The position numbers were made by a program, and so were the translations under genes. Positions 1 to 8,800 of a stretch of DNA of 64,000 nt are shown in pieces (the stretch's first letter is position 1; every line of letters starts with the position of its first letter). The DNA comes from Lewinellaceae bacterium (GTDB lineage Bacteria; Bacteroidota; Bacteroidia; Chitinophagales; Saprospiraceae): contig JACJYN010000006.1 of the NCBI GenBank assembly GCA_020636095.1, positions 372,001 to 436,000 of the forward strand, written 5' to 3'. The notes beneath the pieces were generated by a model. It was not told the origin of the DNA. It did not search any database and saw only the letters and a list, made by a program, of their open reading frames with translations.

Positions 1-739
1 TATCCGTATCGGCCTGGGTAGGTTTCCGGTTGTAGTCGTTATCATAGTCAGTGCCGCCCAGTACAATGCAGTCGCTGCGTTCGATGATGTAGGCCAGGCG
101 GCCCTTGTTCATGGAATCGACCATCGATTGGACAGGGCGGGTTTTTTTCACCTTCACTACCTGCCCGCGGATGGGATAGACTGTTTCATCGCCAAAAAGC
201 TCCCGGGAACCCAGCCCGGTGCAATTGACGATGATACGGCCTCCCTGCAACAAGGATTCAACATCTTTTACCTCCTGAACTACCAGTTCCCCTCCTGCTT
301 TGCGGAAGCGTTCCATCAAGTAAGGCAGGTAGATTTGCGTCTCCGCCAGCGGCACTTTCGCTATATAGCCCATTTCGTACCCTGTGGGTAGTTCCTCCGG
401 GCGGGCCGGGCGGACAGCGCCGTCGGGCAACTCGTCTTTCCAGCTATTGTCCATTCCGGAGCGGGTGAGGACGAGGAAGTCCATCATTCGAACCCCGGTT
501 CCCGGCAGCCCGGCCAGTTTCTGAAACGTGCGGAAGGATTTGGCGCTCCAACGGTTGGCCTGTTCCACCGGCTCTGCCTCGTAGGGGAACCAGATAGCGG
601 CTGCCACGGCGGAGGCCGTCTGCTCCGGCGGCTCTTTGGCGAGTATGCGCACCGGATGGCCAGATTCAATAAGGCGAACGGCAGTGGTAAGGCCGGAAAT
701 GCCGGCGCCAAGGACGGTAATGGGTTGAAGTGTGTTCAT
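1..739 (-). CDS. FAD-dependent D-amino-acid oxidase-like protein (3' end outside window)
   Basis: Reading leftward from ATG at 739, the frame stays open to the window edge (about 246 codons). It starts MNTLQPITVLGAGISGLTTA, a GxGxxG dinucleotide-binding fold for FAD within the first 20 residues. Further on come WFPYEAEP, NCTGLGSRELF and YPIRGQVVKV followed by VLGGTDYDND, the block order of D-amino-acid oxidase/D-aspartate oxidase proteins, which oxidatively deaminate D-amino acids in the cytoplasm. The start codon overlaps the stop of the upstream gene (ATGA at 736-739), so the two are probably translationally coupled. The C-terminus is not visible, so substrate cannot be judged. Confidence 0.85.
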   Translation of the reverse strand, partial: MNTLQPITVLGAGISGLTTAVRLIESGHPVRILAKEPPEQTASAVAAAIWFPYEAEPVEQANRWSAKSFRTFQKLAGLPGTGVRMMDFLVLTRSGMDNSWKDELPDGAVRPARPEELPTGYEMGYIAKVPLAETQIYLPYLMERFRKAGGELVVQEVKDVESLLQGGRIIVNCTGLGSRELFGDETVYPIRGQVVKVKKTRPVQSMVDSMNKGRLAYIIERSDCIVLGGTDYDNDYNRKPTQADTD

Positions 740-1365
740 TGTTTATAAAGATTGGGGCTTTCTTCCAGGCTGATCTCCTTTCCTGCTTCCGCCCAGCTGG
801 TAATGCGCCGGCCCGTCGGGCAATTCGATGAACTGGCCGGGAGCTTGCCGGCGAGGAATTGGACATTACTGGCGCCTATTTCGAGTACGGTTTCTCCATC
901 TTTGATGCCCAGTTGTTTTATCCGCTTGCGAAACTCGTAGGGCATGTACAAAGCCCCATTGTCCAGGAATTCATTGGGGGCATAAACGCCATTTTCCAAG
1001 ATGAAGATATCCTGGTTCAGGCGGGCCAGTTGTTGCTCTGTTGCCAGCAGGCTATCCCGGCTGAACAGGCCGGGCAGAGTTTGCCGGTTGCTGTCCAGCC
1101 AGGTTTCGGCCAAAGGCTTTTGGGTATTGAAAAGGGTATCCAGCAGTTGCCGGATGGCAGATTTTTCATCTTCCGGCAATGCTGACTGCCATACCCTTAA
1201 GCCCCATTGGTGCAACCGGGCGCCCAAGTGGGCCTTCTCTTCCAGGCGGGAGCGATATTCCGGGTTATCTTCGAGATGGCGCGGCAATTCGGCATTAAAA
1301 TAGTTCTGCCCCCATGTCAAAGCGGGCAAATACATTACCAAAAACAAGAGGTTGTAATTTTTCAT
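736..1365 (-). CDS. Secreted hypothetical protein with a methyltransferase-like glycine motif, possibly truncated
   Basis: A 209-residue protein with a signal peptide (MKNYNLLFLVMYLPALTWGQ) and a charged helical region. Around residues 145-165 it carries MPYEFRKRIKQLG followed by GETVLEIGASNVQFLAG, which resembles motif I (the SAM-binding glycine loop) of class I methyltransferases. A real domain would need over 100 more residues, but only about 35 follow, and they (SSSNCPTGRRITSWAEAG) look unlike the rest. The gene may be a truncated or frameshifted secreted methyltransferase. It is coupled by a 4-nt overlap to the D-amino-acid oxidase-like gene downstream and lies 13 nt after an RDD gene remnant. 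No function is assigned. Confidence 0.6.
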   Translation of the reverse strand: MKNYNLLFLVMYLPALTWGQNYFNAELPRHLEDNPEYRSRLEEKAHLGARLHQWGLRVWQSALPEDEKSAIRQLLDTLFNTQKPLAETWLDSNRQTLPGLFSRDSLLATEQQLARLNQDIFILENGVYAPNEFLDNGALYMPYEFRKRIKQLGIKDGETVLEIGASNVQFLAGKLPASSSNCPTGRRITSWAEAGKEISLEESPNLYKQ

Positions 1366-1377
1366 AGAAGAGCGCTT

Positions 1378-1476
1378 TTATTTTTCCACCACAAACGTCC
1401 TCGCCATTTTATTGTGCCACCCCTGCCGCTGCTTGTCGAACAGAATCCAGAAAAAGCCCAGGGCTACAAATGGCCG
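1378..1476 (-). pseudogene. C-terminal remnant of an RDD-family membrane protein
   Basis: In the minus frame ending at the TAA at 1378-1380, about 32 codons read RPFVALGFFWILFDK followed by RQGWHNKMARTFVVEK and a stop. This matches the typical end of RDD-domain membrane proteins (last transmembrane helix, then a K(K/R)RQGxHDKxA block and TxVV). The frame is cut by an in-frame TAA at 1477-1479, and immediately beyond it lies palindromic repeat sequence instead of the rest of the domain. The remnant sits 13 nt before the start of the next gene, so it was probably the first gene of this operon before the repeat removed its 5' part. Confidence 0.6.
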
Positions 1477-1600
1477 TTAAATTACGCCCTGAAAGGGCAA
1501 AATAAATTATATCGCCCCTTCAGGGCTATGGTTTGGCACCCGTTATCGCCCTGGGCTGAGTTATATCAGCCCGTTGGGCTGGCCGCAAGATGTGTACAAC
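1452..1600. repeat. Interleaved palindromic repeat (REP-like) block
   Basis: The stretch holds nested short palindromes: GCCCTGAAAGGGC near 1485, CGCCCCTTCAGGGC near 1515, CGCCCTGGGCTG near 1546 and CAGCCCGTTGGGCTG near 1568. Repeated GCCCTGAAGGGCG-type motifs of this kind are known as dispersed non-coding repeats in Bacteroidota and related phyla. No reading frame is convincing here. It abuts the broken end of the RDD remnant. Confidence 0.55.
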
Positions 1601-1928
1601 TCGTAGCCGCTGGCGAGGGTTAGGGGGTGGCTTAAAGCCCAAAATTGGTATTTCGCTCACCACTATGTTGCAAAATAACTATTATTTTTAAGGATGCTTC
1701 CAGAACAACTACAACAAGTCAAACAAAAAATCTCGGGTTGCTTCAGAAGTTGGGATGGCGCTAAATTCTTCGCAAGAACCCGCAGCTTCATAGTCACGGC
1801 TTGTAAACAAAATGTCAATGTTTTCAAAGCATTGAGGAATTTGTTTATGGATAATTCTATTATTTTCAATTAACCGGCACTCTGCCGTGCTGAATAGTTA
1901 CAAAAAGAATAGAATATCCAGGCCGTAA
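1601..1928. other. Non-coding tract with a possible start-less gene fragment and one IS66-like end
   Basis: On the minus strand an open frame without a start runs from about 1876 to a TAG at 1709-1711 (ENIDILFTSRDYEAAG, then EATRDFLFDLL). It has protein-like composition but I cannot place it in a family. At 1889-1901 the sequence GCTGAATAGTTAC matches, inverted, the terminal repeat of the element at 17285-17436, so one end of a related mobile element lies here. A small palindrome (CCGGCACTCTGCCG) precedes it. Nothing else is recognisable. Confidence 0.3.
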
Positions 1929-3344
1929 TCATTCGCCCCGGATCATTTTCAGCAGCCAGTCGCGTTCAAAGGTTTCCGTAGCGGGGGGCAGCGATTCGGC
2001 CAAAGCTTTTCGTTTTTCGGTTTCAAAAGGCGCCAGCCGGGCCAGCTTGCGGGTAAAGTCGACGAAGTTTCGGGCTTGTTCCTTGAGCCGGGGGCGGGCC
2101 AGCTCCTGGCGGTACAGATAGATGCGGTAGGCTTCCAGGAAGGACAGCAACAGCTCCGTCTGTCCGGTTTCGAAATAGATCTTGGCCAGCAGGTTCTTGA
2201 CGGTTATGGCCAGAAGGGGGTCGCGCAGGTCCAGTTGGTTGAGCAAGGCCTGCGCTCTGTCGTAGTCCTTGCGGTGGTACAGGTAGTGAGCCAGGTTAAA
2301 GTGGTAGATGTTATCCCGGAAATCTTGGGGCAGCAGGTTTTTGTAATTCTCCAGAAATTGATGGGCCCACTCCAGGCGCCCGGTGGCCAGGCCCACTGTC
2401 ATAAGGTTACTGTACCGCCAGGGCGCCAGCAGGCCGTTTTCCAGCAAAAGGCCTTTGTCGAGCAGGTACTGATTGATATCCAGGAAGTAACCCAGATAAG
2501 AGCGGTCGCGATATTGATTGATGCGGCGGGTGCAATAGTTGAGCAGATAAGTGTACAAATCCTTTAATTCATTGGGCGGCAGGATGGCCTCGTTGTCCTG
2601 AAGCAGGCGGTACAGTTGCCGGTAGTGTTCCTGATTGCCAGGCTCCTGTAACATCAGCAGAGCGTAAAGGTAAATGGCCACCCTGGGGGCATCTGGCAGC
2701 GGATGTTCCTGTAGCCAGGAGAGTACGGCCTCTCCCAATTGAAGGTTGTACTGAATGTCCAGCATCTGAGCCGCATTGACCATCTCCAGGCTGTAGCGTA
2801 GTTTCTCCGCCAGGTAGGCGCGGTCGAGCGCATCGGCCGCCCGTTGCAGCTCTTCCCGGTATTTGCGGTCGTACCGTTGAGCGTACCGGTCCTCCAATTC
2901 AGCCAGGCGGTACTGCCATTGCAGGAAGGCGGCATCCTGGAAAGGATGTTTATCCAGCCATTTCCGCGCTCTTTTCCGGGCGGTATTATAGTGCTTGTCC
3001 AGGCTCATCTGGCGGTAGGTTTCCATCAGGGCCCATTGCTCTTCCAGTGGCTGTTCTTTCAGGTATTCTACCGACAAGAACTGCTCCAGCAGTTGCATCA
3101 GCTCGTTCATTCGGTAGAAAAGCGTTCGCTCATCCAGTTCTGCTCCTGTAGGGTTCGCCCGGATCACCGCATTCTTTTTCAGTTCCGGGCTCTCGAAGGC
3201 AGGGGCAAAAGCATTCAAATAATTGAAAAAGAGGCAATTTTCCTTATTTTTATTGAAGTAGGGCGATTGCAGGAACTCCCCAAAACGGCTCAATTGCCGG
3301 GTGGAAAGCTGGCGCAATAGTTCTATCAATTTACTTTGATGCAT
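1929..3344 (-). CDS. Helical-repeat (TPR-like) protein of unknown function
   Basis: A 471-residue cytoplasmic protein without signal peptide or membrane segment. It is rich in Leu, Tyr, Arg and Gln and consists of successive amphipathic helices. Segments such as NLAHYLYHRKDYDRAQALLN and LAKIYFETGQTELLLSFLEAYRIY (about residues 340-410) have the spacing of tetratricopeptide repeats. The N-terminus (LIELLRQLSTRQLSRFGEFL followed by SPYFNKNK) is a pattern I associate with conserved hypothetical proteins of Saprospiria. A protein-binding scaffold is a reasonable guess. It is divergently transcribed from the dockerin-like gene, with only 37 nt between them. Confidence 0.75.
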   Translation of the reverse strand: MHQSKLIELLRQLSTRQLSRFGEFLQSPYFNKNKENCLFFNYLNAFAPAFESPELKKNAVIRANPTGAELDERTLFYRMNELMQLLEQFLSVEYLKEQPLEEQWALMETYRQMSLDKHYNTARKRARKWLDKHPFQDAAFLQWQYRLAELEDRYAQRYDRKYREELQRAADALDRAYLAEKLRYSLEMVNAAQMLDIQYNLQLGEAVLSWLQEHPLPDAPRVAIYLYALLMLQEPGNQEHYRQLYRLLQDNEAILPPNELKDLYTYLLNYCTRRINQYRDRSYLGYFLDINQYLLDKGLLLENGLLAPWRYSNLMTVGLATGRLEWAHQFLENYKNLLPQDFRDNIYHFNLAHYLYHRKDYDRAQALLNQLDLRDPLLAITVKNLLAKIYFETGQTELLLSFLEAYRIYLYRQELARPRLKEQARNFVDFTRKLARLAPFETEKRKALAESLPPATETFERDWLLKMIRGE

Positions 3345-3381
3345 AAGCAGGCGGCCCCTTTAATCTCTCAATATTACAAAA

Positions 3382-4623
3382 ATGAAGCACTTCTTGCTAC
3401 TTTGGGTTATCCGTTTAATGTCGGACACACTTGATAGCCAGGAAGTGGCGGAATGCCCGGCGCCATTCCGCCACTTCCGATTTCTGATTTACTCCGTCAG
3501 TCGCTTCGCTCGTGTCCGACTTTTGTCCAACGCTAGACTGGTAGCCCTACTTTGCTTCCTCTTATCCTGCTCCGCTGCCCTACCCGGCCAGGTGATGTAT
3601 CCCGGCGATCTCAACAACGATGGCACAGCCAACCACATCGACCTGCTCCCACTGGGCGTGGCCTACAACCGCTTCGGCCCGCCCCGCGAACCGGCTTTCC
3701 TGGAGTGGGTTCCCCAGGAGAACATTCCCAGGCCGGATGCGCTGCCGGTTAGCGGCGTCAACCTGGGTTTCGTTGACGCCAATGGCGACGGCCTCATCGA
3801 CACCTTTGACCTTGAACCTATCGCACTGAATTACGACAGCCTGCAGTCGCTTTCCATTCCGCCCCCCCAGGCGTATCTTTTAACCGACACTTTTTTTGTG
3901 GACAACCCACCAGAGTTGCGATTGCGGTTCGAGCCGCCAACGGCCAGCCCGGGCGATACCGTCCGGTTGATCGTAGAATACATCGTACCCGACCCCGGGG
4001 CCTTTCCTCCTACCGCACCGCCACTGGGCATCACCTTCAGTATCAACGGGCTGGATACGCTGCCCATCGTTCCTCCCATCCGGATTTTCCCGGATACGGT
4101 GCCCGGCGACCTCATGTTTGTAGCCGCTACGGCAAACCAGGCTCAGTTTTGGCGGTCGGTGGCGCCCGGACGGATTGAATTTGCAGCGGCGGGCAGAGGA
4201 ATGGGCGCGCTGGGCAACTCCCGCCAACTTGCCGAAATGTTCATTGTGATGGAGGATATGATCATCCTTCGGGAAATGCCGGTTTATCCCGACAGCGTCC
4301 TGCTGATCAATACTCGCGAGGAGGTGATCGCCCTGAAGGCCTTCGGGGATACCCTTACGGTAGGTAGCCACCTGCCTGTGTGGCCTGCTGCATTCGCAAA
4401 AGTATTTCCCAACCCCGCCCGGCAGTCGCTCCAGGTGCAAATGAAACAGCCGCTCAACCTGGAGCTGACGCTTTTTAGCACTACGGGCCTGGCCGTTCGG
4501 AGGATCAGAAATGAAACCACCCGGGAGGCCAGCCTGAATACGGCCGGGCTGCCGCCTGGGATTTACTTTCTGGAAATTCGCACCGGGCAAGGTATACAAA
4601 TTGAAAGGGTGGCCCTGGAATGA
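3382..4623 (+). CDS. Dockerin-like repeat protein with type IX secretion tail; signal peptide split by an insertion
   Basis: As read, 413 residues. Two calcium-loop repeats of dockerin type I form are visible: GDLNNDGTANHIDLLPLG (about residues 75-92) and VDANGDGLIDTFDLEPIALN (about 130-149). The middle is beta-rich. The last 75 residues (KVFPNPARQSLQV, LFSTTGLAVRRI, LPPGIYFLEIRTGQG) form a type A T9SS sorting domain, so the protein should be exported by the type IX system and attached to or released from the cell surface. The N-terminus is abnormal: a 142-bp element plus an 8-bp target duplication (150 bp, 50 codons) interrupts the signal peptide in frame. Joining the flanks restores MKHFLLLCFLLSCSAALPG. 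Whether the interrupted form is still exported cannot be told. Confidence 0.8.
   Translation: MKHFLLLWVIRLMSDTLDSQEVAECPAPFRHFRFLIYSVSRFARVRLLSNARLVALLCFLLSCSAALPGQVMYPGDLNNDGTANHIDLLPLGVAYNRFGPPREPAFLEWVPQENIPRPDALPVSGVNLGFVDANGDGLIDTFDLEPIALNYDSLQSLSIPPPQAYLLTDTFFVDNPPELRLRFEPPTASPGDTVRLIVEYIVPDPGAFPPTAPPLGITFSINGLDTLPIVPPIRIFPDTVPGDLMFVAATANQAQFWRSVAPGRIEFAAAGRGMGALGNSRQLAEMFIVMEDMIILREMPVYPDSVLLINTREEVIALKAFGDTLTVGSHLPVWPAAFAKVFPNPARQSLQVQMKQPLNLELTLFSTTGLAVRRIRNETTREASLNTAGLPPGIYFLEIRTGQGIQIERVALE
3405..3546. mobile_element. MITE-like element (GGCTACC family) with 8-bp target duplication, inside a coding region
   Basis: The element begins GGTTATCCGTTTAATG and ends CAACGCTAGACTGGTAGCC, imperfect inverted ends of the GGCTACC family that has other copies at 19219, 41592 and 58700. 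It is bounded by the perfect direct repeat CTACTTTG at 3397-3404 and 3547-3554. A palindrome (AAGTGGCGGAATGCC / GGCGCCATTCCGCCACTT) lies in the middle, shared with the 19219 copy. There is no transposase gene, so it must have been mobilised in trans. Confidence 0.85.
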
Positions 4624-5000
4624 GATGAAATAAAAAAGAAAAAAAATGATAAATAATAGATAAAAAAATACGTACTCGTGCAGAAGCGTCCGTTTTTTTA
4701 GTTGTAAATTAATGATAATAAGTTAGTTGTATTTTATTTTAGTTTTTTTTCATTCCAGTAATTTGGTGAATTGTACTTCACTGCCGGCTCACAATTGTAG
4801 ACTTTTGTATTGTCAACGGGAATAAACGACAGTTGACAATATCTTCTGAAAGCAGAGGATGAAAACTAAATACGCAATCCCACGAATGCTTTTATATTAT
4901 AATCCCATGTGCTATTATTATCCCATGAAAGATTTTTCGGGGATATCAAAGGATATCCTCAATTTTGGTATGTAGATAGCCTCTCAAAGCTCTTTAAATG
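4624..5000. other. AT-rich intergenic region
   Basis: No open frame of note. The first 130 nt are extremely AT-rich. Two copies of TTGACAATA/TTGTCAAC-like sequence (near 4808 and 4833) form a loose inverted repeat. Because the plus-strand terminator at 5001 lies about 380 nt beyond the stop of the preceding gene, the stretch is either a long 3' UTR or holds a small unannotated transcript. Confidence 0.35.
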
Positions 5001-5028
5001 ACCGGCCCGGACAGGGCCGGTTTTTTTT
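5001..5028 (+). terminator. Rho-independent terminator
   Basis: An 8-bp GC stem (ACCGGCCC / GGGCCGGT) with a 4-nt loop is followed by eight T residues. Only the plus-strand direction has the T run, so it stops rightward transcription just before the end of the convergent lipoprotein gene. Confidence 0.85.
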
Positions 5029-5031
5029 ATC

Positions 5032-5652
5032 CTAAATCGTCCAATATACTGCTTCCGTTTCTGCCATTACCCGCTCGCCATTCTCCTTCACGATCTCTAT
5101 GGTAAAACGGTACGGCGTTTCTCTTCCTGTGACATCGGGTACAGCTTCTGTAAGGATCGACTTGCTGTCATCTTCCCATTGAAAACCACTGATCTCTGCT
5201 ATTTCATCAATGGGTTTGAATACCCGGTTGCCCATAACATCCACGGTTTCCATTTTGAACAGGCTATTCAGGTTTTCGTCTATGGGTATAGACGCCCTGA
5301 AGGAGCGGTCGGCATATACATTAATCGCTATGATGCCAAACTTTTCACCCTGGGCGCCTTCCGGCACGCAGGAGCAGGCATAAGCCATACCCATCAGCCC
5401 CAGGGGCGGCCTTCTCGTTTCCCGGTGCTGGGCCACAAACGCTACAGAATCCGGAGAAATGAGCAGTTCCAGAAAAGCGCCCTGAACGATTGGGATGGAA
5501 TCGGAAGAGGTTTGAACATTTAGGGCGCTGTAATCAAAAAAGGGCTTTTCAAGAGGAGGGCAGTTGCAAGTATCTTCAAAGTAGCAGCCTTCCCAGACAG
5601 CCAGGCCGGTATAAAGGGCCAGTAAAAGCAATATTTTGTAGGATCTATGCAT
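5032..5652 (-). CDS. Lipoprotein, DUF5034-like
   Basis: A 206-residue envelope protein. The N-terminal hydrophobic segment (ILLLLALYTGLAVWEGC) ends in a cysteine that fits a lipobox, so the mature protein is probably anchored to a membrane. Cysteines cluster just after it (CYFEDTCNCPP). The remainder is predicted beta-rich with a conserved-looking GMAYACSCVPE segment near residue 90. The cysteine layout and size resemble the DUF5034 lipoproteins of Bacteroidota, but this is from memory of the family only. It is monocistronic and convergent with the plus-strand terminator at 5001. Confidence 0.65.
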   Translation of the reverse strand: MHRSYKILLLLALYTGLAVWEGCYFEDTCNCPPLEKPFFDYSALNVQTSSDSIPIVQGAFLELLISPDSVAFVAQHRETRRPPLGLMGMAYACSCVPEGAQGEKFGIIAINVYADRSFRASIPIDENLNSLFKMETVDVMGNRVFKPIDEIAEISGFQWEDDSKSILTEAVPDVTGRETPYRFTIEIVKENGERVMAETEAVYWTI

Positions 5653-5710
5653 AAAGTCGAATTTTTTACCAAGCTGGTTTTAATAATAGACGATTTTTCT
5701 CCTTCTAACG

Positions 5711-5739
5711 TTGGATAAGTATTGTATCCTTTACTTTTG
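5711..5739 (+). promoter_or_regulatory. Bacteroidota-type promoter for the SprB/OmpA surface protein gene
   Basis: TTG at 5711-5713, 18 nt spacer, then TACTTTTG at 5732-5739, a full match to the TAnnTTTG -7 element of the Bacteroidota primary sigma factor. Transcription would start near 5746 and leave a leader of about 130 nt before the ATG at 5879. Confidence 0.6.
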
Positions 5740-5878
5740 CCGCCAAAATTGAGAATATTGTCAAAAGATCAAAATACAAAGTCTCGCCAGAATTCGTTAT
5801 AGTCAAATTAATGGGAAAGCATAAATTCTCTCTGGGAGAAAACTACAAACATTGCAGAAAAAGAAGCAAATATCTACT

Positions 5879-8800
5879 ATGAAAAAATCATTACCCCTCC
5901 TGTTGCTGGCGCTCAGTACAGCCTTGGCCGCTCAGGAGGCCCCAATGGAAGTATATCGGGGCAATGCCATCAAATATAGCGCTATTGTTTTTAACTTCTT
6001 CGTCGATGAGGCGAACAACAAGTGGGTAGGCACGGCCGATGGGCTGTACAAGGTCCACGATCCTACATTAGCTACCCGCCTGGAGCTGGCCGGCGACGAG
6101 GAGTCGCTGTTGCGGCTGCCGGATGGCAATCAGGATATTCGCTGGAACAAGCAGAGCCTGATCGCTATCACCGGAGATATTTTTGACCGTGAGAACTACA
6201 TTACCACCGGCCATTATGACGCATCCAAAAAAGAGCTTTGGCTGGGTACTTCCCAATTTGGCCTCTACCGGTTTAAAGTAGAACCAGAGCTGGAGTTGAT
6301 CGAGCAGCAAACCATTTACAATTCCAAACTCAAGTCCGACCATATCAACACCGTCTATATCGATGCAGCCGGCCGGCAATGGGTCGGCACCCAGGATGGC
6401 GTCCTTTTCGGCGAAAAGGGCCGCTGGACACTCCTGCAAAGAGGGGCCAACATCAAAGCCATAGCCGGCAAAGGATTGGAAATCTGGCTGATGACCGACT
6501 CGGAAGTAGGCCCCCTCGACGCCCGCCAACGCTGGACGCCCATCGAACTGCCCCGTTTTAAAACCGAAGGCCGCCTGCGCGATATTACCTTCGATGATAA
6601 GGGCAGCCTCTGGATCGCTTCCGAGATCATTAGCCGCTATAATCCGGAAAGCCAGGAGTTCACCATCTTCGGCCCCGCTCAGGAGTACACCAGCCAGTTT
6701 GCCAGCTGCCTTGCTGCCGACCGGGATAACGCTGTTTGGGTGGGCACGCAGGATAAGGGGTTGTACATCGTTGATAAAGCTTCTGCCTTAAGGGTGACCG
6801 TCCTGGCCGATAAGGAGATCAGTTGCAACGGAAACGGCAAGGATGCCGCGCTGAAGGTTGAAGTCTATGGGGGGCAGGAGCCTTATTCCTACCAGTGGAG
6901 TGGCGGCCTGGCCGGCGCTGCTCCTCAAAACCTGGCGCCCGGAGAATACCAGGTTACCGTGACGGACGCCAAAGGGAAGTCGAAGGCCACTAAGGCCATC
7001 ATCGAGGATAAACGGATCAAAGCAGTGGCTGCATTGCAGCAACCGGAAAGCGGGCCCGGCGCTGCCGATGGGAGCGCTTCTGTAAAAGTGGAGGGGGGAA
7101 CGCCTCCCTATATTTACGGCTGGGACAATGGAGAAAATGCCCCGCGGGCGGTAAAGCTTTCTGCTGGCCAACACAACGTTACGGTTACTGACCAGAACGG
7201 CTGCCAGTCGGTTTCCAGCCTGAGTATTACCCAGAAGCTGGCAGAACTGGCCGCCAATTTATCCCTGGCCGGGGAAGTGAAGTGCGCTGGCGGCCGGACC
7301 GCCATCCTGGAAGTAGAAGCCAGTGGGGGCAAGGAACCTTATGATTTTCAATGGAACCAGCCGGGCCTGGCCGGCGCACGGGTCAAGGGCCTGCCCGCCG
7401 GCGAGTATAGCGTGACTGTTTCCGACGCCGCCGGCAATTCGTCGGTTGCCCAATTTACCGTCTCCGAGCCGGTTGTCCTCACGGCCACCGCCAGGGCCAT
7501 AGCCCCCGCAAGTACTGGCAATTCTGACGGGCAGGCCAGGGTAAGTGCCAAAGGGGGTACACCTGGCTACCTTTACGAATGGGATAGTGGCGAAAAAGGA
7601 GAAAATTCAGATGACCTGGCTGCCGGCGCCCATACGGCCACGGTTACGGACGCCAATGGCTGTACTGCCACGGCTCGCGTGGACATTTCGGAAAACATAC
7701 TGCCCCTGGCCGTTGCTGTGGAGCAAACGGCGGAGATAGCCTGCTTCGGTGGCAAAGGCGGGGCATTACAGGTACAGCCCAGCGGCGGCAAAGGCCCCTT
7801 CCAGTACCAGTGGAGCCAGGCGGGGCTGAGCGGGCAATCGCCCACGGGCTTGCCAGCCGGGGACTACGCGGTCACGGTGACGGATGCGGCGGGCAATACG
7901 CAGTCTGCCCAGGTGTCCATCCCGGAGCCGGATGAACTCAAGGCGGCGGCCACGGCGGCCGCTCCGGCCAGCACGGGCAATGCGGATGGGCAGGCGAGTG
8001 TGAGCGCGAGCGGCGGCAAAGGCCCTTATTCGTATCGATGGGACAACGGCGCGAATGGCGCCCAGGCAACCGGGCTGGCCCCCGGCGGCCATACGGCCAC
8101 GGTTACGGACGCCAATGGCTGTACTGCCACGGCTCGCGTGGATATTTCGGAAAACATACTGCCCCTGGCCGTTGCTGTGGAGCAAACGGCGGAGATAGCC
8201 TGCTTCGGCGGCAAAGGCGGGGCATTACAGGTACAGCCCAGCGGAGGCAAAGGCCCCTTCCAGTACCAGTGGAGCCAGGCGGGGCTGAGCGGGCAATCGC
8301 CCACGGGCTTGCCAGCCGGGGACTACGCGGTCACGGTGACGGATGCGGCGGGCAATACGCAGTCTGCCCAGGTGTCCATCCCGGAGCCGGATGAACTCAA
8401 GGCGGCGGCCACGGCGGCCGCTCCGGCCAGCACGGGCAATGCGGATGGGCAGGCGAGTGTGAGCGCGAGCGGCGGCAAAGGCCCTTATTCGTATCGATGG
8501 GACAACGGCGCGAATGGCGCCCAGGCAACCGGGCTGGCCCCCGGCGGCCATACGGCCACGGTTACGGACGCCAATGGCTGTACTGCCACGGCTCGCGTGG
8601 ACATTTCGGAAAACATACTGCCCCTGGCCGTTGCTGTGGAGCAAACGGCGGAGATAGCCTGCTTCGGTGGCAAAGGCGGGGCATTACAGGTACAGCCCAG
8701 CGGAGGCAAAGGCCCCTTCCAGTACCAGTGGAGCCAGGCGGGGCTGAGCGGGCAATCGCCCACGGGCTTGCCAGCCGGGGACTACGCGGTCACGGTGACG

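Noticed and set aside
1663..1869. 68-codon minus-strand frame starting MKIIELSINKF
   Set aside because: Another minus frame over the same bases reads more like protein (ENIDILFTSRDYEAAG) but has no start; neither is convincing as a gene.
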